DNA of 64,000 bases from Phycisphaerae bacterium (GTDB lineage Bacteria > Planctomycetota > Phycisphaerae > UBA1845 > UTPLA1). Shown here piece after piece: positions 33,042 to 41,734 of this stretch (position 1 is the stretch's first letter; every line of letters starts with the position of its first letter). Location: the NCBI GenBank assembly GCA_019636475.1, contig JAHBXN010000001.1, positions 186,001-250,000 on the forward strand, written 5' to 3'. Below the pieces are notes generated by a model, which saw nothing but the letters and a program-made list of their open reading frames with translations, did not search any database and was not told the origin of the DNA. Position numbers and translations under genes: made by a program.

Positions 33042-34483
33042 TTCGATTCGGCGATGCAGTACAGATGCGATCGGCCGCGAAGATAGATCGCATTTCCGAC
33101 CAGCACCGGCGATGCATCGAATCCATCGTCCAGCGTATTGGTCGCCAGCACCTCAAACGACGGCCCATCCTTGAGGACAACGGTCGTGCCGTTTCGTCCC
33201 GCGATATAGATCTTCCCGTCGGCCGCCGCAAACGAGGCGTAGATGCTGTCCGGTCCGGTCAGGCGCACTTTGTCATACACCGGCTTGCCCGTCTTGCCGT
33301 CCAGACAGGTCAGGATGGGGCGATTGTTCTCGACGAAGTAGAGGCGATTATTGTAGATGACGCCCGTCGGAACATAGGGAGTGTCCTGGTCATATCGCCA
33401 GATAATGGCATCCTTATCAGTGATGTCGCCCTTGGCAGAGGCATACCGGATGGCAATCGCCGCCGCGCCGCGGAATCCGCTGATCGCATACAGCAGATCG
33501 CCGGATACAAGCGGTGTCGGAATTGTGTTCTGCGTCATGCCCGTGCAGCGCCAGACTTCGTCGCCGGTCTCGAGATCATACGATCTGACATGGTTGGTTG
33601 AGCATGCGACGACCTGCGCCCGCCCCTTCACCTCCACCACGACAGGCGTGCACCAGGATGTCGGCTCATCGCGCTCCTTGCGCCAGCGTTCCTTTCCGTC
33701 CTTCTTGTTCAAAGCGACGATGAAATCCTCCCCCTCATGATCCCATACGACGACAACAGTGTCTCCATGCAGCACGGGCGAACTGCCTTCGCCGAACTGA
33801 TTCCGGGTTTTCATGTGGCCGAATTGCTTCTCCCATTTCACGTTGCCGTCCATGTCGAGGCAGTAAAGCCCGCGCGATCCGAAATACGCATAGATATGCC
33901 TGCCATCGGTCACCGGCGAATTGGATGCCTGCGTCGCATCCGTATGTCCGGACTCGTGCGGTCGTTCCTCGCGCACCGTCTTCGTCCAGATCGTTTTACC
34001 CGTATGTCGATCGAGCGCAATCACCTGGAACTCGAACAGGTGCTTGGGAGCCTCGCCGCCGCCGAACCCGCGACCGCCGCCCGGTCGAAGCCGCCCCCCG
34101 CGACCGCCTCGCCCTTCCCTGGGCTGAGACAATGTCAAACCGGATGATTCATCGATTGTTGACTCCAGCGAATTCGAGCCGCCGTTGCCCGCATCCGCTT
34201 CCTTCTGCTCGCGATTCGTTTCGACGGCGGTCTGAATGTAGATGCGATCGCCCCAGACGATCGGCGTCGCGTGTCCTTTGCCGGGAATCTCCACCTTCCA
34301 GCGGATATTCCTGTCCTTGCCCCACTCCGAGGGCGGCTTGGCTTTCGGTGCAACGCCATTGCCGAGCGGGCCGCGCCACGCCGGCCAATTCGCTTCAGAC
34401 TCCGACTTCGAATCCGCGATCAGCGGATGCGCAAGCAACAACATCACGACTACCGAGATGACGGCACGACCGATCTTCATCAT
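33038..34483 (-). CDS. Secreted PQQ-binding-like beta-propeller protein
   Basis: This 481-residue protein has an N-terminal signal peptide (AVISVVVMLLLAHPLIADS) and an eight-bladed PQQ-like propeller. Typical starts are WPAWRGPLGNGVAPKAKPPS and WKVEIPGKGHATPIVWGD. Repeated strands include IALDRHTGKTIWTKTVREER, YFGSRGLYCLDMDGNVKWEK, FIVALNKKDGKERWRKER and YDLETGDEVWRCTGMTQN, the usual 'D-x-x-T-G-x-x-x-W' docking motifs. A Gly/Arg-rich loop (about residues 100-140) is odd and not part of the fold. Such proteins in Planctomycetes may be scaffold-like rather than enzymatic; no catalytic residues are obvious. The ATG at 34483 (or 34480) is chosen for its signal peptide; the frame is open further upstream without similarity. 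Confidence 0.85.
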   Translation of the reverse strand: MMKIGRAVISVVVMLLLAHPLIADSKSESEANWPAWRGPLGNGVAPKAKPPSEWGKDRNIRWKVEIPGKGHATPIVWGDRIYIQTAVETNREQKEADAGNGGSNSLESTIDESSGLTLSQPREGRGGRGGRLRPGGGRGFGGGEAPKHLFEFQVIALDRHTGKTIWTKTVREERPHESGHTDATQASNSPVTDGRHIYAYFGSRGLYCLDMDGNVKWEKQFGHMKTRNQFGEGSSPVLHGDTVVVVWDHEGEDFIVALNKKDGKERWRKERDEPTSWCTPVVVEVKGRAQVVACSTNHVRSYDLETGDEVWRCTGMTQNTIPTPLVSGDLLYAISGFRGAAAIAIRYASAKGDITDKDAIIWRYDQDTPYVPTGVIYNNRLYFVENNRPILTCLDGKTGKPVYDKVRLTGPDSIYASFAAADGKIYIAGRNGTTVVLKDGPSFEVLATNTLDDGFDASPVLVGNAIYLRGRSHLYCIAESK

Positions 34484-34691
34484 GGTTCCACTCCATTCGT
34501 CGCGCGAAGTCCACGCGCTCGGGTCAAATGTTCCGGCCGGATATGATAGACGAATTCGCCGTCTTTTTGTTGCCGAATCCGGGAAACAGCCGGCAAATGG
34601 CCGACGTCCCCGACTAGTGGGGGCAAATGCCGCCTCACCGCCCGCCGCCACGTGACTTGTGAAACTCTGTACGGCACGCGAAAATAATTCG

Positions 34692-36155
34692 ATGATCATC
34701 AACGAATCCATCATCGAGCGGGCCGCCTCGCTTTGTCGAAAACGCGGCATCATCATTCCCACCTTCGCTCAAATGCAAGACCCCGGGCGAATTCCCGAGC
34801 ATATCAAGAAGCGCCTCCGCGATGTCGGACTCTGGGATGTGGATCCGGTCAACCTTTTCCGCATCTCATGGAAAAACGAGCCGGTCGAAAGCGGCGGACT
34901 CTTTAATGACGGCAACTGGATCGAATTCCCCCGCGCTCTCACCGGGGTCGATGCCCGCATAGTCGGAATCGTTGGCAAGTGGTTTCCCACCGGCGCACAC
35001 AAGGTCGGAGCCGCATTCGGTTGCATCGTCCCGCGGCTCGTGACAGGCCAGTTCGATCCAACTTCACAGAAAGCGGTTTGGCCCAGCACTGGGAACTACT
35101 GCCGGGGTGGCGCATTTGACTGCGCGCTGCTCGGTTGTCATGCCGTCGGCATCCTGCCTGAGGAAATGAGCCGGGAACGATTCGACTGGCTCCGCAATAT
35201 CGGCGCCGAAGTCATTGCCACGCCCGGATGCGAATCCAACGTGAAGGAAATCTACGACAAGTGCTGGGAAATACGCCGTACCCGACCCGATTGCGTCATC
35301 TTCAACCAGTTTGAGGAATTCGGAAACGCCATCTGGCACTACCACGTCACCGGCGCCATCGTCGAGGAGATATTTCAGAGGTTACAGGCCGATACGCGCG
35401 ACTCCAGGCCGCTGAGACTCGCCGCATGGATCTCCGCGACGGGTAGCGCCGGAACCATCGCGGCGGGTGACAGAATCAAGGCACATCACGCAAACACGCG
35501 AATCGTCGCCTGCGAAGCCCTCCAATGCCCCACGCTGCTGCAATGCGGCTTCGGCGGGCATCGCATCGAAGGAATTGGCGACAAACACATCCCATGGATT
35601 CATAACGTTCGCAATACCGATGTGGTCGCCGCAATCGACGACGAGCAGTGCATCGCCCTGATGCGCCTGTTCAACGAAGAGGCCGGCCAGCAGTTCCTGA
35701 TCGAGGAGGGTGTCCCCCCGCAACTCGTCGCCAGGCTCCCGGATTGCGGCATCTCCGGCATCTGCAATCTCGTCACGGCGATGAAGACGGCCCGCGCGTT
35801 TGACCTCGACAGCCGGGACGTCATATTCATGCCCCTGACCGATTCAATGGAGCTTTATGCCAGTCGGCTCGATGAATGCCGAAAATCACGCGGCCCATAC
35901 AGCGCGATGCAGGCGGCACGCGATTTCGAACGCCGACTGCTCGGAACGACGACCGACCACATGCGTGAATTGACCTACGTCGATCGCAAGGCTCTTCACA
36001 ACTTCAAATACTTCACCTGGGTCGAACAGCAGCAGCGCGACGTCGAAGAACTGCGGCGTCTGTGGGATCCCGATTTCTGGACGGAAACCTGGTCGCAGGT
36101 CGGCGATTGGGATCGCATGATCGAATCATTCAATGGGCGAGTTGCAGCCGCTTGA
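34692..36155 (+). CDS. PLP-dependent enzyme of the tryptophan-synthase-beta/cysteine-synthase fold
   Basis: This 487-residue fold-type II PLP enzyme has the Schiff-base Lys104 in GKWFPTGAHKVGAAFG. The PLP-phosphate and substrate region includes WPSTGNYCRGGAFDCALLGC, and a later Gly-rich loop is WISATGSAGTIAAGDRIK. Fold-type II enzymes act in beta-replacement or elimination of Ser, Cys or related amino acids. The protein is longer than O-acetylserine sulfhydrylase (~310 residues), with extra N-terminal and C-terminal parts. The exact reaction is not clear; cysteine synthase-like and diaminopropionate ammonia-lyase-like roles are both possible. The ATG at 34692 is preferred over 34659. It is divergent from the propeller gene. 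Confidence 0.78.
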   Translation: MIINESIIERAASLCRKRGIIIPTFAQMQDPGRIPEHIKKRLRDVGLWDVDPVNLFRISWKNEPVESGGLFNDGNWIEFPRALTGVDARIVGIVGKWFPTGAHKVGAAFGCIVPRLVTGQFDPTSQKAVWPSTGNYCRGGAFDCALLGCHAVGILPEEMSRERFDWLRNIGAEVIATPGCESNVKEIYDKCWEIRRTRPDCVIFNQFEEFGNAIWHYHVTGAIVEEIFQRLQADTRDSRPLRLAAWISATGSAGTIAAGDRIKAHHANTRIVACEALQCPTLLQCGFGGHRIEGIGDKHIPWIHNVRNTDVVAAIDDEQCIALMRLFNEEAGQQFLIEEGVPPQLVARLPDCGISGICNLVTAMKTARAFDLDSRDVIFMPLTDSMELYASRLDECRKSRGPYSAMQAARDFERRLLGTTTDHMRELTYVDRKALHNFKYFTWVEQQQRDVEELRRLWDPDFWTETWSQVGDWDRMIESFNGRVAAA

Positions 36156-36285
36156 TCGATTCAATCCGCGGGACCCGCGCCGGGGCATAGGCTGCCGGCT
36201 GGGCGCGGCCGCCAAGCATCAGTTGCACCCGGCCTCGAAGCCGCTATCCTCTTCTGCGTCACGCTGATTTCTCTTGAGAGGTACC

Positions 36286-36477
36286 ATGCAAGTACGATTC
36301 ACCTGTCCCGCCTGCAACAAGTCGCATGTCCTCGACATGCCGGAAACCACCGTCCATCTGACCTGTTCCCAGACAGGCAAACACATGGAGCTCCGGCTCG
36401 TCGGCGGTGGTGAAGTCAAGGCCAGAATCATTGACGAGGAGGGCGACGAAAACTCGCCCGAGCGGAGCGAAGACTAG
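36286..36477 (+). CDS. Small zinc-ribbon-like protein (63 aa)
   Basis: The ATG at 36286 is preceded by GAGAGG with good spacing. The 63-residue product opens with VRFTCPACNKSHVLDMPE, a CxxC knuckle (Cys7, Cys10). A further Cys at about residue 27 (VHLTCSQTGKHMEL) and a nearby His could complete a zinc site. The end is acidic (EEGDENSPERSED). It is probably a cytoplasmic zinc-ribbon protein with no clear partner. The neighbours, a PLP enzyme upstream and a convergent lipoprotein gene, give no hint of function. Confidence 0.65.
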   Translation: MQVRFTCPACNKSHVLDMPETTVHLTCSQTGKHMELRLVGGGEVKARIIDEEGDENSPERSED

Positions 36478-36494
36478 CGGCGGTCGCGGTGGCT

Positions 36495-37499
36495 CTACTT
36501 CCGCTTCCGTGATGCCCTGAGAATGGCCGATGACCGCTGAATGATCTGCGATCGCGGATACAGGTGCGTATAGGCGTTGAGCAGGTCATCGTACGCCTCG
36601 TTCGCGTCGGTCGTCGCGCCTTCTTGACGGAAAGTATCCGCCCGCCACCATTCGACCGTCATCGCCTCGATCGAATCGGCCTTCGCGAATCGAATCGCCT
36701 TCATGTAGTAAGCACGAGCACCCGGATAGTCATATCGATAATCCGCCGCCACCTTTCCCGCAAAGATCGCCGCCGCCCATCGCAGCTCCACGGGCGACGA
36801 CGTTCCATCGACGACTTCGGCAAATTGCCGTTCGCACACCTCGATCAAGGTCCGATCAACCAGCGCGCCCTGCTCGATCAACGCCACAAGGCTAACAATT
36901 CCTTCGCGCCACGGGTCCGACGTTCCGCCCGGATCCGAGGACACATCCAACCGATTCGCGAACGCCAGGGCCCGCTGAAACTCGTCCGGCTGTTCAAACA
37001 GAAGATATATCTCCTCGGAACTGCCCGACCGGCCCATCGAAACATAAAGCATCTCGAGCAACGCACCGGCCGTGCGCGGATTCACATGCTTGAATGAGAC
37101 GCTCGCCTCATTTCGATCGACTTCACCTGCCCTCGAACCGTCGGCAATCAGATAGAGATGATAAAAAGGACGAAGCCCGCGAGCGCCTGCTGCCTGTCGT
37201 TGGTCGTTCGACGCATCGCCGATGCGGTCGCTCCCGGCCGATTCGCCTTCAATCGGCTGAGCGCGATCTCCCGAGGCCGCGCCGTCTCGACCCGCAACCA
37301 CTTCTTCCCCGTCGCGTTCGGCATCCGGCGTCGACTTCTGCGCGGTGCCGCTTGGACGAACGACGCGGCGGTCGCGCCGCCAGTACGAAGTATCCCAGTT
37401 GGCTTCGATGGAATCGCACGCCGTCGTACTCATCGCCAGCAGGGATCCGAACACGATCAGTGTCCGCGCTGTTGCTCTGTGCCATCGCATTGTCATCAT
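36495..37499 (-). CDS. Predicted lipoprotein with TPR-like helices
   Basis: This protein of about 334 residues has a lipoprotein signal (TLIVFGSLLAMSTTAC) with the likely lipidated Cys at about residue 28. An acidic, Arg/Asp/Gly-rich disordered stretch follows (to about residue 110). The C-terminal two thirds are helical (YHLYLIADGSRAGEVDRNEA, AAIFAGKVAADYRYDYPGAR, TFRQEGATTDANEAYDDLLN) and have the look of TPR-like repeats, as in outer-membrane assembly lipoproteins. The start could be 37499, 37496 or 37490; the signal peptide is intact in each. It converges with the zinc-ribbon gene. The role is unknown. Confidence 0.65.
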   Translation of the reverse strand: MMTMRWHRATARTLIVFGSLLAMSTTACDSIEANWDTSYWRRDRRVVRPSGTAQKSTPDAERDGEEVVAGRDGAASGDRAQPIEGESAGSDRIGDASNDQRQAAGARGLRPFYHLYLIADGSRAGEVDRNEASVSFKHVNPRTAGALLEMLYVSMGRSGSSEEIYLLFEQPDEFQRALAFANRLDVSSDPGGTSDPWREGIVSLVALIEQGALVDRTLIEVCERQFAEVVDGTSSPVELRWAAAIFAGKVAADYRYDYPGARAYYMKAIRFAKADSIEAMTVEWWRADTFRQEGATTDANEAYDDLLNAYTHLYPRSQIIQRSSAILRASRKRK

Positions 37500-38121
37500 C
37501 AGAACCTCTGCGGCACCCCTCACGTCTCGGCGTTCACCAGGGGGCGCGAAATGCGGACGGACGCCGAACGCATGATTCTCTTCCAAACTGCTTCGCGACG
37601 CGAACTCGACCGACCCGTCGGCGACTGTGAAAAGCCGTTCGGCTCAGGATCGATTCATCCGAGCCACGAGTCCGACTCGCCGGGTCAGGGCGGGTCGGAA
37701 CGCGCCAGCCTGTCGCGAGAATAGCCGATGGACACGCCGGCGCAGACAATTATCGGACCCGATTTCCTGAACCGAATTCCCAGCGCGCCCAGGATTTAAC
37801 ACCCTTTCTTGCAATTTTGATCGGATCATCATGAACGACCCATAACGTCCGAGATGCGAAACATAACATTATTGCAAGCATAAGGATATCCGTAGACTCC
37901 GGTTGCCGGCGTCCTCAAATACCACAGGTCATTTTTTGCGCTTCGCTCTCGCCTTGTCGCCAAAAACGGAATAACATGAATGTTCGACCATCTGGGGGAC
38001 TGGCGAAAACCTCGCGGGAATAGGCTCGGTACTTCAGAAAAATCGAACGGACTTTGATGGCCGGACAACCGCCGGCTCCCACTCGATGCGCCCGATGAAA
38101 AACCTGGTTGGGGAGGAAGGC
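37500..38121. other. Divergent intergenic region
   Basis: This 622-bp stretch lies between the lipoprotein gene (minus) and the isochorismatase-like gene (plus). It is AT-richer in the middle (about 37800-37910), with AACATTATTGCAAGCATAAGG, and has a GGATATCC palindrome and a CCGG-ttg-CCGG repeat. No gene, terminator or RNA is convincingly present. Both promoters are expected here. Confidence 0.4.
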
Positions 38122-39009
38122 ATGACTCATTCGAATCGCCGCTCGGTGTTCGAACGCGTGATCCTGGATCTGAACACCCAGTGCGACTTCTTGTTGCCTG
38201 GCGGGGCCCTGCCGGTGGCCAATCGCGCCGATGTGCTGCCGCGCGTCCGGCAACTCATGAACTGGGCCCGACTGTCAAAGATTCCCGTTATTTCCAGCCT
38301 CGAGGCCCATCGCCCCGGTGAATCATTCAGAAACCTGCCACCACACTGCCTGGACCACACGCTCGGCCAGAAGAAGCTGCCGTTCACGCTCATGCCAAAT
38401 CGCATGCTGATCATGGGCGATAATACCGCCGATGTCCCCATGCAGCCGTTCACACGATTCCAGCAGTTGATCTTCACCAAGCGAAACGCCGATTTTCTCG
38501 CCAATCCAAAGGCCGACCGGCTCATCAACACCATCGAACCCGAATACTGGATTATCTTCGGAATCACCGCGACGCACTGTGTCAAACATGTGACACTCGG
38601 ACTGCTTGCCCGACACCACAAGGTTGTTGTCGTCCGGGATGCCTGCGGATATTGGTCGGCCGTCGACGGCGAACATGCCTTTAGACAGATGGAAGCCAAA
38701 GGCGCCATTCTCGCCACCACCGGCGAACTGACCGACGGCTCGGTCGCCGAAGCCATTCGAGCGCACAAGCTTCAGGTCGATGCCGAGGAAGAGTCGGATG
38801 CAAACGAAGCCGGACTCGAATCGAATCCCGGTAAAACCACCGCCGGAGCAAACGGCCGCCGCAATGGAGCGAAAAGCGGCGTACCCAAGTCAGGCGCCGG
38901 CAGACAGTCGGACCTTCACCCCGAAGATGTGGCGGACTTCGTTCCCCAGCATCTCGTGCGCAGGCGAGCGCGTGCGGCCGGTCGAAAACCCGGTCGCGGT
39001 CTTGCCTGA
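38122..39009 (+). CDS. Isochorismatase-like cysteine hydrolase
   Basis: This 295-residue cytoplasmic enzyme of the isochorismatase-like hydrolase superfamily has the catalytic triad Asp16 (ILDLNTQCDF), Lys120 (FTKRNADF) and Cys153 (GITATHCVKHVTLGLL). These enzymes hydrolyse amides or enol ethers (nicotinamidase, carbamoylases, isochorismatase), so the substrate is not fixed by sequence alone. After residue ~205 comes a ~90-residue tail rich in Ala, Gly, Lys and Arg, ending in VRRRARAAGRKPGRGLA. It is probably disordered and could bind nucleic acid or protein; it is not part of the family fold. A strong GGGGAGGAAGG lies before the ATG at 38122. A ferredoxin gene follows 108 bp downstream. Confidence 0.85.
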   Translation: MTHSNRRSVFERVILDLNTQCDFLLPGGALPVANRADVLPRVRQLMNWARLSKIPVISSLEAHRPGESFRNLPPHCLDHTLGQKKLPFTLMPNRMLIMGDNTADVPMQPFTRFQQLIFTKRNADFLANPKADRLINTIEPEYWIIFGITATHCVKHVTLGLLARHHKVVVVRDACGYWSAVDGEHAFRQMEAKGAILATTGELTDGSVAEAIRAHKLQVDAEEESDANEAGLESNPGKTTAGANGRRNGAKSGVPKSGAGRQSDLHPEDVADFVPQHLVRRRARAAGRKPGRGLA

Positions 39010-39117
39010 TCTTCGCCGAGGTACTATCCTCTCTAGGCTGCGTGAGGCCCGTGCGAACGTCCGTCGAGGCGGTCGACTTGGGACATTCCGCCGGTTAGGA
39101 ACAGCGCGAATCGAAGC

Positions 39118-39414
39118 ATGGCAAAGAAGCTGCCCAAACAACTCGCGATTCTGGATGAAGACCTGTGTACCGGGTGTGATGCCTGCGTAACAGTGTGTCC
39201 CGTCGATTGCATCGACAAGATCAGAGACCCCAAACACCCCGGCTACGCGATGGGCATCTGTACCATCGATTTGCAGGTCTGCATCGGCTGCAAACTTTGC
39301 GCGCAGGTCTGTCCCTGGAACGTCATCACAATGGTTCCGACTGACCAGGTCATGGCCCAGGAAAAGTTCCACGCTCTGGTAACCGACGATCAACTCGCCG
39401 CACTCTCGAAGTAA
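39118..39414 (+). CDS. Ferredoxin with two 4Fe-4S clusters
   Basis: This 98-residue cytoplasmic electron carrier has two cluster motifs: CTGCDACVTVCPVDC at about residues 17-31, and CIGCKLCAQVCPWN at about 55-68. An insert between them holds IRDPKHPGYAMGICTIDLQV. The protein has the general layout of bacterial 2[4Fe-4S] ferredoxins that serve radical SAM or oxidoreductase enzymes. A short helical tail ends it. A specific partner is not evident from the neighbours (isochorismatase-like hydrolase, CstA), and the sequence does not define a redox partner. Confidence 0.88.
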   Translation: MAKKLPKQLAILDEDLCTGCDACVTVCPVDCIDKIRDPKHPGYAMGICTIDLQVCIGCKLCAQVCPWNVITMVPTDQVMAQEKFHALVTDDQLAALSK

Positions 39415-39585
39415 CGCCCGGGGCCCTACCGAACGCTCCGCATCTCAGGAAAAGGCGATTCCGCCTGACCCGATCCCATCATGGGCTTCTCCAGCGTCCG
39501 CACAGGCATTCGCTTCCATCCAGCGCATGAAGAGGCGATAATCGACCCGTCGACGATTCACTTTCTGCGTACGGATCGGTTCGCA

Positions 39586-41676
39586 ATGGCCACATTTTCC
39601 ATCGCCCTCGGCAGCCTCGTCCTGTACATCGTCGCCTACCACACCTACGGACGCTGGCTCGCGCGGAAACTGTTCAAACTCGATCCCAACGCACCCGTCC
39701 CGAGCCAGACCATCAACGATGGACGCGACTACGTTCCCACGCCAAAGCAGATCCTGTTTGGCCACCATTTCACCAGCATCGCCGGAACCGGACCGATCGT
39801 CGGACCGGCACTCGCGGTGATCTGGGGCTGGCTTCCCGCGCTGCTGTGGGTCATCTTCGGAAGCATCTTCATGGGTGCGGTGCATGACTTGGCCACCCTC
39901 GTCGTCTCGATCCGCAACCGCGGCCAGACTGTCGGGGAAATCGCCGGACGGCTCATCAATCCGCGCGTGAAAGCACTCTTCCTGATTATTCTGTTTCTCG
40001 CGCTCATGATCGTGCTCGCAATCTTCGGCCTCGTCATTGCGAACATCTTCGACATGTACCCTGCCAGCGTTCTGTCCGTCTGGATTGCAATGCCGCTCGC
40101 AATGCTTATCGGATGGTGCGTCTATCGCAAGGGCGTCAAACCGACCGCCCCGGCTCTCATTTCCCTGGCCGTGATGATTGGTGCCATTGTTCTGGCATCC
40201 GAATCTGATGCCTTCGCATTTCGGATGCCCGGGTTCACAATTGACGGATTCAGGATTGACCCGGTCATCACATGGACGGCCGCGCTCCTGGTCTACTGCT
40301 ATTTCGCGAGCACGCTGCCTGTCTGGCTGCTGCTGCAACCACGCGACTACGTCAATGCGTACCTTCTCGTTGTCGGCTTGGCCATGATCGTCCTGGGCAT
40401 CGGTGGCGCCACTTTTCTGCACGAGGGAGGCGCACCAATCGTCGCGCCGGCTGTCCAGGCGGATGTGCCCGGCGCGCCGCCCATGTTCCCGTTTCTGTTT
40501 GTGACGATCGCCTGCGGCGCGATCAGCGGTTTCCATTGCCTCGTATCGAGCGGAACAAGCAGCAAGCAGATCGCCTGCGAAACGGATGCCCAGTTTGTCG
40601 GCTACGGCTCAATGCTCACCGAGGGATTCCTGGCCGTGCTGGTGATCCTCGCCTGTTGTGCGGGACTCGGACTCGGTTCCACGACGATCGCCCGCAACCT
40701 CACCGGCTCCAGCATTCGCACGGAAAGCGAATATGAGTTCGGCACATTCGAAGACCCGAACGGCACGCCGACCCGCCTCGCCGTCACACAAAACGGCGGT
40801 AACAGCCGTCTCTACACAACCCGACCCGAAGGCGCGTCGGCCGCCACGCCACGCGAGGCGGACGCCAGAATCCCGCTCATGAACGGGTCGGTGGTATTCC
40901 ATCAATCGCAGCCCGCGGCCACCTTCCAGGGTTACCCCGCGTTTCGCGAGCGCTATCGTTCGTGGACACACTCCGGAGGCCTCGCCAGGACCGTCTCGGC
41001 ATTCGTCGATGGCGCTGGAAACTTCGTCACGACCATCGGCGTCCCGCGCCCCGTCGCTGTCGGCCTCATGGCGGTGCTCGTGGCTTCTTTCGCGGCAACC
41101 ACACTCGACACAGCCACACGCCTTCAGCGATACGTGATTCAGGAGCTCGCCGCAACCTGTCACATCAGAGTATTTGCCGGACCGAAGGGTGCCACGCTCA
41201 TGGCAGTCGCGTCCGCCGCGCTGCTGGCCGCCCTGCCGCCCCCGGGCCAGACATGGCAGAGTGGCATGGGCAAGGGCGGTATGACGCTCTGGCCCATATT
41301 CGGGGCGGTCAACCAACTCCTCGCCGGCCTCGCCTTCACGGTGATCGTTTTCTATCTGGCCCGCCGCCGCATGAAGCTCTGGTTCATCCTGCTGCCCGGC
41401 GCTGCCATGCTCATCATCCCCATGACCGCCATGTGGTATCAGATGTTCAATACCGCCGATGGCTGGTGGCCGATGAGGCAGTTTCATCTCATTGCCGCAG
41501 GTGCCATCATCATGGCTCTCCAGATATGGATGATCGTCGAGGCCCTGCGGATGATCCCCCACGTGCACGGCGTGCTCGAACAGGAACCGCTCGGAATGTC
41601 CCGTGCCCTCGAGCCGGTCGAAGCGGACAACTTCCCCGCACGATCTTATCAGTCGCTTCGACAGGATGGCGCATAA
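39586..41676 (+). CDS. cstA: Carbon starvation protein CstA (peptide/pyruvate transporter)
   Basis: This 696-residue inner-membrane protein has about 15-17 transmembrane helices. CstA-family members take up peptides or pyruvate under carbon limitation. The N-terminal block has the family hallmarks: YTPTKK-like YVPTPKQILFGHHFTSIAG, TGPIVGPALAVIWGWLPALL and FMGAVHDLATLVVSIRNRGQ. Later comes GFHCLVSSGTSSKQIACETD. A ~110-residue soluble stretch (about residues 390-480) is hydrophilic and is the probable periplasmic insert. The ATG at 39586 is chosen for the membrane N-terminus; an earlier in-frame start at 39481 adds 35 residues of unclear value. No CRP-type site is evident. Confidence 0.92.
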   Translation: MATFSIALGSLVLYIVAYHTYGRWLARKLFKLDPNAPVPSQTINDGRDYVPTPKQILFGHHFTSIAGTGPIVGPALAVIWGWLPALLWVIFGSIFMGAVHDLATLVVSIRNRGQTVGEIAGRLINPRVKALFLIILFLALMIVLAIFGLVIANIFDMYPASVLSVWIAMPLAMLIGWCVYRKGVKPTAPALISLAVMIGAIVLASESDAFAFRMPGFTIDGFRIDPVITWTAALLVYCYFASTLPVWLLLQPRDYVNAYLLVVGLAMIVLGIGGATFLHEGGAPIVAPAVQADVPGAPPMFPFLFVTIACGAISGFHCLVSSGTSSKQIACETDAQFVGYGSMLTEGFLAVLVILACCAGLGLGSTTIARNLTGSSIRTESEYEFGTFEDPNGTPTRLAVTQNGGNSRLYTTRPEGASAATPREADARIPLMNGSVVFHQSQPAATFQGYPAFRERYRSWTHSGGLARTVSAFVDGAGNFVTTIGVPRPVAVGLMAVLVASFAATTLDTATRLQRYVIQELAATCHIRVFAGPKGATLMAVASAALLAALPPPGQTWQSGMGKGGMTLWPIFGAVNQLLAGLAFTVIVFYLARRRMKLWFILLPGAAMLIIPMTAMWYQMFNTADGWWPMRQFHLIAAGAIIMALQIWMIVEALRMIPHVHGVLEQEPLGMSRALEPVEADNFPARSYQSLRQDGA

Positions 41677-41734
41677 CCGCAATGTGGTTCAACCAAACTG
41701 GACGTGCGATGGGCTGCGACTCGCCGCGCCTCTC

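Noticed and set aside
34548-34568. AGACG/CGTCT hairpin followed by Ts between divergent genes
   Set aside because: The stem is only 5 bp and it lies in a divergent promoter region where no message ends, so a terminator role is unlikely.
39445-41682. Two long minus-strand open frames (363 and 357 codons) opposite cstA
   Set aside because: Both are antisense to a clear transporter gene and are His/Asp/Gly/Arg-rich with no domain, as expected of GC-rich shadows.
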